This document shows, piece by piece, positions 19,357-27,124 of a stretch of DNA of 64,000 nt. Where the stretch lies: contig CAVSKO010000005.1 of NCBI GenBank assembly GCA_963728545.1, positions 1 through 64,000 on the forward strand, written 5' to 3'. Positions within the stretch are counted from its first letter, which is position 1. Each line of letters starts with the position of its first letter. Both the position numbers and the translations under genes were made by a program. The notes beneath the pieces are model-generated. The model searched no databases. It worked only from the letters and a program-made list of their open reading frames with translations, and was not told where the DNA came from. This DNA is from DASUNP01 sp963728545. Its GTDB lineage: Bacteria; Acidobacteriota; Blastocatellia; UBA7656.

Positions 19357-20649
19357 CTAACCGCCTGCCGACTTTGCGGCGGCTGGCCTGGCTGAATACA
19401 AGGCGCGTCTTAGCGCAACGTCTCGCGCATCTCCTGTTAGCGCCACGCCCTTGCGGTTTGGGACGTATGCGTAACCGATCTGGGCTTGCGGATCGGCGAA
19501 GCCCAATGAGCCGCCCGCTCCGGGCGCGCCGAACGAACCCGGATTTCCGAACGACCAGGACGGGCTGCTTTTCATAAAGCCGAGCGAAAACTGCACCTCA
19601 CCCTTCATAACCTCGTCGTAGAAGCCGTGCGTCGGGGGAAGTGCCGGTGCCGTCAATTCTTGCAAGGTCTCCTCGCGTAGTCCCAGTTCCTGCCCTCCGG
19701 TGGCAAAGACGCTGTAGGCGTGTGCGATGGCTCGCGCCGTGCCGACGCCTCCGCCCGCCGGAACTTCGAGGTTGCGGGTGTAGATGTGCTGCTCGTCATG
19801 AGGCAACTCGGACCCCATGAGCGCCCTGCGTATGTTCGAGCGATGGTTCCACACGTCCAGAGTCAGTCTAATGGGGAAACCGACCAACATCTCGGAAAAA
19901 CCGGGATCAACGAGCGGCGCGAGCCTCGAATCGGGGATCGATTCGGGCAGGCGAATGTAGAAGTCCAGCCCCAGCGGGGTTGCGATTTCGTCTTGAAAGA
20001 ACTGTCCGAGGCTGCGGCGCTGCGGATCAATCCGGCGCAGCAATTCGCTTTCGTAGAATCCGAGCGTGACGGCGTGATAAGCCTGTCGCGTTCCCGGCTC
20101 CCACGCGGGTTTCTGGCGAGCCATAACTTCCGCCAGACGATCGAGGTCGGCGACCACGTTTTTATCAACTGGCTCGTCGAAGGCGAACAGCCCGGCCTGG
20201 TGCGCCAGGAGTTGCCGGACGGTGATTTTCTCTTTTCCATTCTGGGCAAACTCCGGCCAGTACGTGCACACGAGTTCATCGTAATCGAGCCAGCCCCGCG
20301 AATGGGCAACCGCCAGAGTCATCGCCGCCAAGCCCTTGGTCGCAGAGTAAACCAGCGCCATCGTGTCCTCTTCCCAGAACTCGCCGGTCGCCTTGTTCCG
20401 CACCCCGCCCCACAGGTCAACCACCTTTTCCCCCTTGTGATACACGCAGCAGGCCGCGCCCAACTCGCGCCGGCGGGAAAAATTCTCTGCGAACGCTGCG
20501 CGCACCGCCTCGTATCCGCTGCTCACAAACCCGTGAATTTCGACCGGATGCGCAGCTTCGTCGGACATCGCGTGTCTTCTATTATGAACCAAGATGTAAG
20601 CCGCGCCCGCTGCCGTCAAACCGATAGCCGCTTTCGTTAATGTATTCAT
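19357..20649 (-). CDS. serine hydrolase, beta-lactamase/EstB family
   Basis: A 430-residue protein with an N-terminal hydrophobic segment (LTKAAIGLTAAGAAYILVH), so probably membrane-anchored. A class-C beta-lactamase-like domain follows. The nucleophile motif is SATK (LVYSATKGLAAM, near residue 114), with WGGVRNKATGEFW upstream. The C-terminal PGSFGAPGAGGSLGFADP fits the esterase/carboxylesterase EstB branch more than penicillin hydrolysis. AAGGAG precedes the ATG. It lies inside the PDH operon; its substrate is unknown. Confidence 0.85.
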   Translation of the reverse strand: MNTLTKAAIGLTAAGAAYILVHNRRHAMSDEAAHPVEIHGFVSSGYEAVRAAFAENFSRRRELGAACCVYHKGEKVVDLWGGVRNKATGEFWEEDTMALVYSATKGLAAMTLAVAHSRGWLDYDELVCTYWPEFAQNGKEKITVRQLLAHQAGLFAFDEPVDKNVVADLDRLAEVMARQKPAWEPGTRQAYHAVTLGFYESELLRRIDPQRRSLGQFFQDEIATPLGLDFYIRLPESIPDSRLAPLVDPGFSEMLVGFPIRLTLDVWNHRSNIRRALMGSELPHDEQHIYTRNLEVPAGGGVGTARAIAHAYSVFATGGQELGLREETLQELTAPALPPTHGFYDEVMKGEVQFSLGFMKSSPSWSFGNPGSFGAPGAGGSLGFADPQAQIGYAYVPNRKGVALTGDARDVALRRALYSARPAAAKSAGG

Positions 20650-20717
20650 TTCAACTCCTTATCAACAAGTGAGATTCTCGCTCGCTATGTTCCTGTCGGA
20701 GGCTACCCTCACAACAT

Positions 20718-21383
20718 CTATCCCGGCGACTGCGCCGTTCGCCAGCCGCTCCCTGAACTGCATTGCCATAGCGCCTCCGCGCGCCGCTTGACGCCCAGCA
20801 GCATCTTGCGCTCCATGATGAAGTGCGCCGGCTCAAACACTGCGTAGTTGAAGAGCCAGTTAAGCAAGCCGGGTCGCAAGTCTCCGCGCCCGCGGATGAT
20901 TAATCGTGTGGTCTTCTCATCAATCTCTTTGAGGTAAAAGCTCCACGTCCCAGGATTATCGGTATTGCTGCCGAGCACAATCGCACGGTAAGGCTCGCAG
21001 ACGAGGACTGGCAGCGGCGGCACTTTGGGGTGCAGCCACACCTGGTCGCCGACCTTGAGACTCTGAAACTCTGGCAAGACGCGGTCGGCGTTTCGCAGGT
21101 GGCAGCCCATCAGATTTTCGAGCCACGAATAGCTGTAGAAGCCGCTCTTGTCCTGACCTATCTGCACGAGCCAGGGCCAGACGGCCTTCACAGGAGCGTT
21201 GATCGTGATGGCATGCGTGGCCCTACTTTTAGGTTGCGGCACCAACTCATCGCCTGGAAGAGGCGCGCTCGCTTCCTCTGCGGTCGCGCCCCACCGCAGA
21301 TGCCAAGGGCGGACGGCGTACGCGTAAGCAGCCACTGCCCCGGCCGTCACTGCTGCTAAGCTGATTAAAACTTTGCTTTTCAT
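20718..21383 (-). CDS. SRPBCC family protein, probably frameshifted at its C-terminus
   Basis: About 221 residues, close in sequence to the gene at 12472-13197 (WPWLVQIGQDKSGFYSYSWLENLMGCHLRN, PPLPVLVCEPYRAIVLGS). ATG 21383 is preferred over an upstream TTG because AGAGG lies at the proper distance. After RRAEAL the current frame ends in a poor tail. A neighbouring frame stays open (AMAMQFRERLANGAVAGIDVV) to a TGA at 20662, 13 bp before the next gene. A 1-nt deletion near 20772 is therefore likely. Ligand unknown. Confidence 0.8.
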   Translation of the reverse strand: MKSKVLISLAAVTAGAVAAYAYAVRPWHLRWGATAEEASAPLPGDELVPQPKSRATHAITINAPVKAVWPWLVQIGQDKSGFYSYSWLENLMGCHLRNADRVLPEFQSLKVGDQVWLHPKVPPLPVLVCEPYRAIVLGSNTDNPGTWSFYLKEIDEKTTRLIIRGRGDLRPGLLNWLFNYAVFEPAHFIMERKMLLGVKRRAEALWQCSSGSGWRTAQSPG

Positions 21384-21416
21384 CCTGAGCCTCTTCAAAC
21401 TCTCCGAGCCCCACTC

Positions 21417-22406
21417 TCATACCGGGGCCGTTACGTCCTTCAAAAGGTCTTCGATCGGCTCCAACTCGCCCGCTTCGGCGAAGGCGATAGCCTCCTCAAT
21501 CTCGACGGCAACCCTTCGCTCGATCTCCGCAATATCAGCTTGCGTTATCTCTCCACTTTGAAGCAGACGCGTCTGAAGGATCGCTATCGGGCAACGCTTC
21601 TTCCATTCTTCAACCTCTTCTTTCGTTCGATACAGGTCGGGATCGGCCATCGAATGCGCCCGGAAACGGTAGGTGCGGGCCTCCAGAAGAAAGGGAAAGC
21701 GATTCTCACGCACCGCCTCGACAGCGCGCCGCGCCGCCGCCTCTACCGCGACTACGTCCATTCCATCTACAGCTTCAGACGGTATGGCGTATGCCTGCGC
21801 CTTGAGGCTTATGTCGGTCTGCGACTGGTGTTGCGCAAGAGCAGTCCCCATCGCGTAGAGATTGTTCTCACATATGAAGAGCACCGGCAGCCGCCACAGC
21901 GCGGCCAGATTCAGCGATTCGTGAAACTCGCCTTCGGCCACAGCGCCATCGCCAAAAAAGCACGCGGTAACTGCCTTGCGATTCTTCATCGTGTCTGCAA
22001 GCGCGAGGCCGACCGCGATCGGTAACCCGCCCCCTACAATCGCGTAGCCGCCGTAGAAGCGGCGCGACGCGTCAAAGAAGTGCATCGAGCCGCCACGGCC
22101 GCGACTGCATCCGGTAGCCTTGCCGTACATCTCTGCCATAAGCGAGCCTGCCGGAATGCCGCGCGCCAGCGCCTGCCCATGGTCGCGGTAAGTCGCCACA
22201 ATGTTGTCGTCCGGCGTAAGCGCCTGCATCGCCCCGACGGCAACGGCTTCTTCACCAATGTAGAGGTGCAGGAAGCCGCGAATATGGCCGAGGCTGTACA
22301 TCTCCGCAGCTTTCTCTTCAAACCGACGAATGCGCAGCATCCCTCTAAGCAACAACAATGCGTGCTCGCGTTCCAGGCAGGGCTGTTCGTGTGCAGACAT
22401 GCTCAT
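21417..22406 (-). CDS. pdhA: pyruvate dehydrogenase E1 component, alpha subunit
   Basis: A 329-residue TPP-dependent dehydrogenase alpha subunit. The TPP-binding motif runs from FFGDGAVAEGEFHESLN to ICENNLYAMGT. SRGRGGSMHFFD and YRFRAHSMADPDLYRT (phosphorylation-loop region) are also present. It begins directly at the end of the acetyl-CoA synthetase gene, so the two ways of making acetyl-CoA, from acetate and from pyruvate, are encoded together. Confidence 0.92.
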   Translation of the reverse strand: MSMSAHEQPCLEREHALLLLRGMLRIRRFEEKAAEMYSLGHIRGFLHLYIGEEAVAVGAMQALTPDDNIVATYRDHGQALARGIPAGSLMAEMYGKATGCSRGRGGSMHFFDASRRFYGGYAIVGGGLPIAVGLALADTMKNRKAVTACFFGDGAVAEGEFHESLNLAALWRLPVLFICENNLYAMGTALAQHQSQTDISLKAQAYAIPSEAVDGMDVVAVEAAARRAVEAVRENRFPFLLEARTYRFRAHSMADPDLYRTKEEVEEWKKRCPIAILQTRLLQSGEITQADIAEIERRVAVEIEEAIAFAEAGELEPIEDLLKDVTAPV

Positions 22407-24170
22407 CTAGCTCTCCTCGACCGTTGAAATATCTCCTTCAGGAAGACCCAACTCGCGAGCTTTAAGCAGACGCCGCATGATCTTGCCGGCGCGATTCTTA
22501 GGTATACTCTTTACGAAGTCTATTTCCTTCGGCGCAACTACAGCGCCTAGCCTGGTTCGAGCGAATGCCATCAACTCGCGCCGCAGCTCTTCGCTCGGCT
22601 CGTATCCATCTCTTAGCAAGACGAACGCTTTGACCACTTCCATAGCAACCGGATCGGGCTTGCCTATCACGCCCGCCTCGGCCACAGCCTTGTGCTCCAT
22701 CAATATGCTTTCGACTTCGAAGGGACCAACCAGATGGCCGGACGTCTTGATCACATCGTCTTTTCGGCCCACGAACCAGAAGTAACCGTCGCAGTCGCGG
22801 CGGGCGAGATCACCCGTGAGATAGAACCCTCCGGCGAAGCACTTCTTGTAACGCGCAGGCTCATTCAAATAGCCGCGAAACATCGAAGGCCATCCAGGGC
22901 GTAATGCAAGCTCGCCCTGCGCGCCAGGCTCCGTGATCTCTTCAATGCTTCCGTCGTCGGCTTTGCGCACGATTGCGGCCTCGATGCCAGGAAGCTGGCG
23001 GCCCATCGAGCCGGGCCGTATGTCCATTGAAGCGAAGTTTGCGATCATTATTCCGCCTGTCTCTGTCTGCCACCAGTTGTCGTGGAAGGGGAGGCCGAAC
23101 GTTTCCTTGCCCCATATGACCGCCTCAGGGTTGAGCGGCTCTCCCACGCTTGCCAGAAAGCGGAGTGCCGCCAAGTCATATTTGCGCACAAGCTCGGTCC
23201 CGGCTTTCATCATCATGCGAATCGCCGTCGGTGCGGTGTACCATACAGTGACCTTCTGATTCTGCAGAATGGCGTACCAGCGCTCCGCGTCAAAATCGGC
23301 TTCGTCTATGATGCTTGTAACCCCGTTCGTCAGAGGTGCGATGATGCCATACGACGTGCCCGTCACCCATCCCGGATCAGCCGTGCACCAGAAGATGTCG
23401 CCGGGGTGAAAGTCGAGCGCGAGCTTTCCCGTGATGTGATGGGCCACTACCACCTGGTGTACATGTATCACTCCTTTGGGCTTGCCCGTAGTTCCGCTCG
23501 TGAAATGAAGCAGCGCGAAGTCTTCCGGGTCAGTAGGCCCGATAGAAAAATCATCGTCCGCATCAGCCATCAACTCATAGAAGTCTCTTGTGCCGGGCAC
23601 TGCGGTCAGGTGCTGATCATCTCCGACGAGGAGGATGTGTTGGAGCGCCGGCAGAGAAGCCTGAATCGCTCTTACTTTTCGCTCGTAAAGCGTCTCGGTA
23701 GTCACCAGGACTTTGGCCTCGCCTATGCTTAATCGCGATTTGATAGGCTCAGGCCCGAAGGCCGAGAATAGCGGGCAAAAGACGCTACGATTCTTGAGTG
23801 CCCCTAGGGCGGTGACATAAAGCTCAGGGATGCGGCCCGTCAGCGCGTAGACGCGGTCGCCCTTTCCGACGCCCAGTTGCGTAAGGACATTCGCAAAGCG
23901 ATTCGTCAGCCTTTGGAGCTGGCCATACGTGTAGTCTTGTCGCTGACCTCGCTTGCCGAGCCAGCGTATCGCCAGGTGATCTCTGAGCGTGCCATTCGCG
24001 TGGCGGTCAACCGCTTCGTGCGCGATGTTGAGCCCCCGATTGTCAGGCAGCCCTTCAAGCTCACGCCGAGCGGCGAGCCAGGAAAAGGTCTTTGTTACCT
24101 GGTCGTAGTCCTTCAGATTTGGAGCAACCCGCCAATCTCGCTCCGTCTTAGCTATGATCTGGCGTGCCAT
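22407..24170 (-). CDS. acsA: acetate--CoA ligase (acetyl-CoA synthetase)
   Basis: A 587-residue AMP-forming ligase. Motifs are the P-loop-like TSGTTGKPKGVIHVH, the adenylate-binding NWWQTETGGIMIAN, the hinge LTGDLARRDCDGYFWFVGRKDD and the C-terminal PKNRAGKIMRR with the lysine usually acetylated. The length resembles the shorter AcsA branch. It makes acetyl-CoA from acetate and ATP. It follows groEL by 9 bp and is joined to pdhA without a gap. Activity on propionate or another short acid is possible. Confidence 0.92.
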   Translation of the reverse strand: MARQIIAKTERDWRVAPNLKDYDQVTKTFSWLAARRELEGLPDNRGLNIAHEAVDRHANGTLRDHLAIRWLGKRGQRQDYTYGQLQRLTNRFANVLTQLGVGKGDRVYALTGRIPELYVTALGALKNRSVFCPLFSAFGPEPIKSRLSIGEAKVLVTTETLYERKVRAIQASLPALQHILLVGDDQHLTAVPGTRDFYELMADADDDFSIGPTDPEDFALLHFTSGTTGKPKGVIHVHQVVVAHHITGKLALDFHPGDIFWCTADPGWVTGTSYGIIAPLTNGVTSIIDEADFDAERWYAILQNQKVTVWYTAPTAIRMMMKAGTELVRKYDLAALRFLASVGEPLNPEAVIWGKETFGLPFHDNWWQTETGGIMIANFASMDIRPGSMGRQLPGIEAAIVRKADDGSIEEITEPGAQGELALRPGWPSMFRGYLNEPARYKKCFAGGFYLTGDLARRDCDGYFWFVGRKDDVIKTSGHLVGPFEVESILMEHKAVAEAGVIGKPDPVAMEVVKAFVLLRDGYEPSEELRRELMAFARTRLGAVVAPKEIDFVKSIPKNRAGKIMRRLLKARELGLPEGDISTVEES

Positions 24171-24179
24171 CTTTGCCCC

Positions 24180-25823
24180 TCATTCTCCCGGAAGCCCGAG
24201 CCCGGGCGCAGACTCGGCCCTCTGTTCAGGTATCTCTGTCAGCGTCGCTTCCGTAAGCAGCAGGACGCTTGCGACCGAGACGGCATTCTCAAGCGCAACC
24301 CGCACCACCTTCGTCGGATCGATGATGCCTGTTTCCATCAAATCAACGTACTGGTTCCGCGCCGCGTCAAAGCCGAAGCTGCCAGTCCCCGCTCGCATTT
24401 TTTCCACGACCACACCGCCATCCACCGCCGAGTTCTCCGCGATCTGACGGGTAGGCGCTTCGAGCGCGCGTTTAAGTATGCGCAGCCCGGTCAACTCGTC
24501 GCCCTCGCAACTGGCTTCCTCGCGCTCCACCGCATCAATCGCGCGCAGCAGAGCAAGCCCGCCTCCGGGCACTATCCCTTCGGCCATCGCGGCCTTCGTC
24601 GCGCTGATAGCATCCTCGAACGCTTCTTTGCGGCTCCTCATCTCGGCTTCTGATGGAGCGCCGACGCGGATAACCGCCACCCCGCCAGTGAGTTTGGCGA
24701 GCCGCTCCTGTAGCTTCTCGCGGTCGTACGTGGAGGTAGTATCCGCGATCTGTTTCCGTATCTCGTTTGCGCGTCCCTCGATTGCCTGCTTTGTGCCTGC
24801 CCCACCGATAATTGTCGTGCTGTCCTTATCAATCACCACGCGCTTGGCCTGGCCCAGGGCTTCAAGAGTGAGAGTTTCTATACTTGACCCCGAGTTCTTC
24901 GGCGACAAGTTGGCCGCCTGTAAGAATCGAGATGTCCTGGAGCGTCTCTTTGCGGCGATCGCCGAAGCCCGGAGCTTTCACCGCAGCGCAAGGGAGCACT
25001 CCTCGAATCTTGTTTACCACGAGCGTTGCCAGAGCTTCCGCCTCCACGTCTTCGGCGATGATTAGTAGCGAGCGGCTCATCCTCGCCACCTGCTCAAGCA
25101 GCGGGAGCAGGTCCTTCATCGTGTTGATCTTTTTCTCGTATAGCAGGATGAACGGATCATCGAGCGCCGCCTCCATCTTCTCGGTGTCTGTTATGAAGTA
25201 AGGCGAGAGATAGCCCCGGTCGAATTGCATCCCTTCAACAACCTCTAACGCTGTCTCGGTAGTCTTGGCCTCTTCTACGGAGACCACGCCGTCCGTGCCG
25301 ATCTTCTCAACGGCGTCGGCGACAAGCTCTCCTATTGTCGGATCGTTGTGAGCCGAGATTGTCGCCACCTGAGCTTTCTCGCGGCGGCTTTCGACAGGAC
25401 GCGAGAGCGACTTTAATAATTCGACCGCGGTGTGCAGGCCGCGATCCAGGCCGCGCTTCAAGTCGATGGCGCTTGCGCCCGCCGCGACGTTGCGCACGCC
25501 GCGACGTTGCGCACGCCGTCCGAGAAGATGGCATGGGCCAGGATGGTCAACGTGCTGGTGCCGTCGCCGACTGCCTCGCCCGTGCGCTCTGCGGCCTCCC
25601 GCATCATCTGCGCGCCGAGGTTCTCTTCCGGGTTTTCAAGCTCTATCTCTTTGGCGATTGTGACCCCGTCGTTGCAGACGATGGGCTTTCCCCACTTCTT
25701 CTCGATCAAGACGCATTTGGATTTTGGACCGAGGGTCACGCGCACGGCGTCGGCAAGAGCCGTTACTCCGCGCAAGATCTTCTCCCTGGCTGCTGCCCTG
25801 AAGAACAATTGTTTATGGCTCAT
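24180..25823 (-). CDS. groEL: chaperonin GroEL, broken by a 17-bp duplication and a 1-nt insertion
   Basis: Three frames together encode a complete chaperonin: ILRGVTALADAVRVTLGPKS, GDGTSTLTILAHAI, then GMQFDRGYLSPYF and KAPGFGDRRKETLQDI, then TLTLEALGQAKRVVIDKDST and AEGIVPGGGLALLRAI. GCGACGTTGCGCACGCC occurs twice in tandem (25484-25517); one copy restores SDGVRNVAAGASAIDL. Removing one T near 24882 restores ELGVKIETLTLE. The repaired length is about 541 residues. No groES is adjacent, and the C-terminus ends GLGLPGE without the Gly-Met tail, so this may be a specialised paralogue. ATG 25823 has GGGGAGG upstream. Confidence 0.9.
25484..25517. repeat. 17-bp tandem duplication inside groEL
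   Basis: Two perfect adjacent copies of GCGACGTTGCGCACGCC (25484-25500 and 25501-25517). The extra 17 bp shifts the groEL frame. Deleting one copy restores the expected protein sequence, so it is either a slippage mutation or an assembly or read artefact. Confidence 0.9.
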
Positions 25824-25830
25824 TAGACGC

Positions 25831-25926
25831 CTCCCCAAGCTACTCTATGAGAGTAGAATCAATAAGTGCTAGTACGCCCGTCACCCCACGTAGTGACGGC
25901 AATCACATCCCGTTATTAACGTTATG
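25831..25926 (-). repeat. 96-bp promoter element, copy B
   Basis: It aligns gap-free to 13833-13928. It holds CTACTCT-ATG-AGAGTAG (25840-25856), a 7-bp-arm inverted repeat directly upstream of the groEL ribosome site, and the composite operator. The inverted repeat is not the CIRCE/HrcA sequence. Confidence 0.75.
25880..25906 (-). promoter_or_regulatory. composite Crp-type operator, copy 3
   Basis: The minus strand reads GTGA-N5-GTCAC-N8-GTGAC with a TGTGAT-TGCCG-TCAC core. It lies about 57 bp upstream of groEL, the first gene of the long groEL-PDH-kinase operon. Confidence 0.7.
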
Positions 25927-25941
25927 ACCGAGTGACGAGGT

Positions 25942-27117
25942 TCATCTCACTTCCACACTCGCGCCGTCTCCGATCTGGCTTGTCGGATGAAGAACGATCT
26001 GCTCACCTTCTTCAATGCCGCCGAGTATTTCGGCTTCAAACTGGCTCCTGTGGCCTGTTTCAACCCCTCGCCTCCGCGCCCTGCCTTCTTCAATAACGAA
26101 GACGCTCCACCCCTGGCCGTGTCGAAACAGCGCGCTCGACGGGACCTTCAACGCATCCTTGCTCTCCCAGATGATGATCCTCGCTTCGACGCGGTACCCG
26201 TCGCCTAACTGTCCCGGCGGGTCTACAAAATCTGCAACGACGTTGACGCGCTGCTCTTCTATTCCGAGCGCGGAGACCTTCGTGAAAGCTGAGCACTCGA
26301 CCGTCCTCACCCGCGCACGAAGCGCTTCCTCTCCTCCCCAGTCTTCAAGAAGAACAATCGCGCCGGGCTTTACCTTCACGGCGTCCGTGGAGAGCACGTC
26401 TACAACGACCTCAAGTTTGGTGGGATCGCCCAGCACGATTATCGGAGTTCCGACTGCTACAACTCGCTCGCTCTTTTCTATGACTCGCAGAACGCGCCCG
26501 CCTACGGGTGATCGCAGAGGGACAAGCCCGGCCGCGTCTTTTCGCTCCGTCTCGATTGCTATCAATCCGGCGCGCGCGACCTTCACCTCTGAGGCGGCGG
26601 CTTGCGATTTGAACCTGGCCGCCTCAAGCTCATTCGCGCTCGTCGCCTCCGCATTCTTCGCCTGCTCAAGCGACTGGATAGAGACCAGCCCGTCTTTTGC
26701 CAATCGTTCGGCGCGCTCGCGCTCGCGCCGCGCCTGCTCGTAGTCGGCGCGGGCATGACCGACTCGCTCGTCGGCTTCACGCTTCAATGCCTCCGCCGAT
26801 TGTAACCGCGCGGTTACTTCTTCACGTTCGCGGGGATCGAGCGGAGACGGAGTGATTACGGCAACAACTTGTCCCGCTTTCACGCCGTCCCCATCGTGAA
26901 GCTCTACGCGGGCAAGATGGCCCGCTATAGGCGCGGCTATCACAAAGCGGTCGTGAGCGCGCGCTTCACCTTCTTCATCTACTGTGACGCGCAATGGTCC
27001 CCGAGTGGCGCGGGCCGCTTCAACCTTGGTGGGCGATGGTAAAAGGGCAACAACGACTAGCCCGGCCAGCGCCAGTACTACAACGGTTGAAATGATCTGA
27101 CCTCTTTTCACTTTCAT
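25942..27117 (-). CDS. HlyD-type membrane-fusion (periplasmic adaptor) protein
   Basis: A 391-residue protein: an N-terminal transmembrane helix (STVVVLALAGLVVVALLP), a lipoyl-like half (GHLARVELHDGDGVKAGQVVAV), a long coiled-coil hairpin (about residues 90-180, rich in Ala/Glu/Arg), the second lipoyl half (LRSPVGGRVLRV) and a beta-barrel domain. It links an inner-membrane transporter to the outer membrane. Its gene follows the FtsX-type permease by 7 bp, so the three genes 25942-30227 encode one ABC export system. The substrate is unknown. Confidence 0.9.
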   Translation of the reverse strand: MKVKRGQIISTVVVLALAGLVVVALLPSPTKVEAARATRGPLRVTVDEEGEARAHDRFVIAAPIAGHLARVELHDGDGVKAGQVVAVITPSPLDPREREEVTARLQSAEALKREADERVGHARADYEQARRERERAERLAKDGLVSIQSLEQAKNAEATSANELEAARFKSQAAASEVKVARAGLIAIETERKDAAGLVPLRSPVGGRVLRVIEKSERVVAVGTPIIVLGDPTKLEVVVDVLSTDAVKVKPGAIVLLEDWGGEEALRARVRTVECSAFTKVSALGIEEQRVNVVADFVDPPGQLGDGYRVEARIIIWESKDALKVPSSALFRHGQGWSVFVIEEGRARRRGVETGHRSQFEAEILGGIEEGEQIVLHPTSQIGDGASVEVR

Positions 27118-27124
27118 GACCGTG

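Noticed and set aside
25840..25856. Inverted repeat upstream of groEL considered as CIRCE (HrcA site)
   Set aside because: CIRCE has 9-bp arms TTAGCACTC/GAGTGCTAA with a 9-nt spacer. This repeat has 7-bp CTACTCT arms and a 3-nt spacer.
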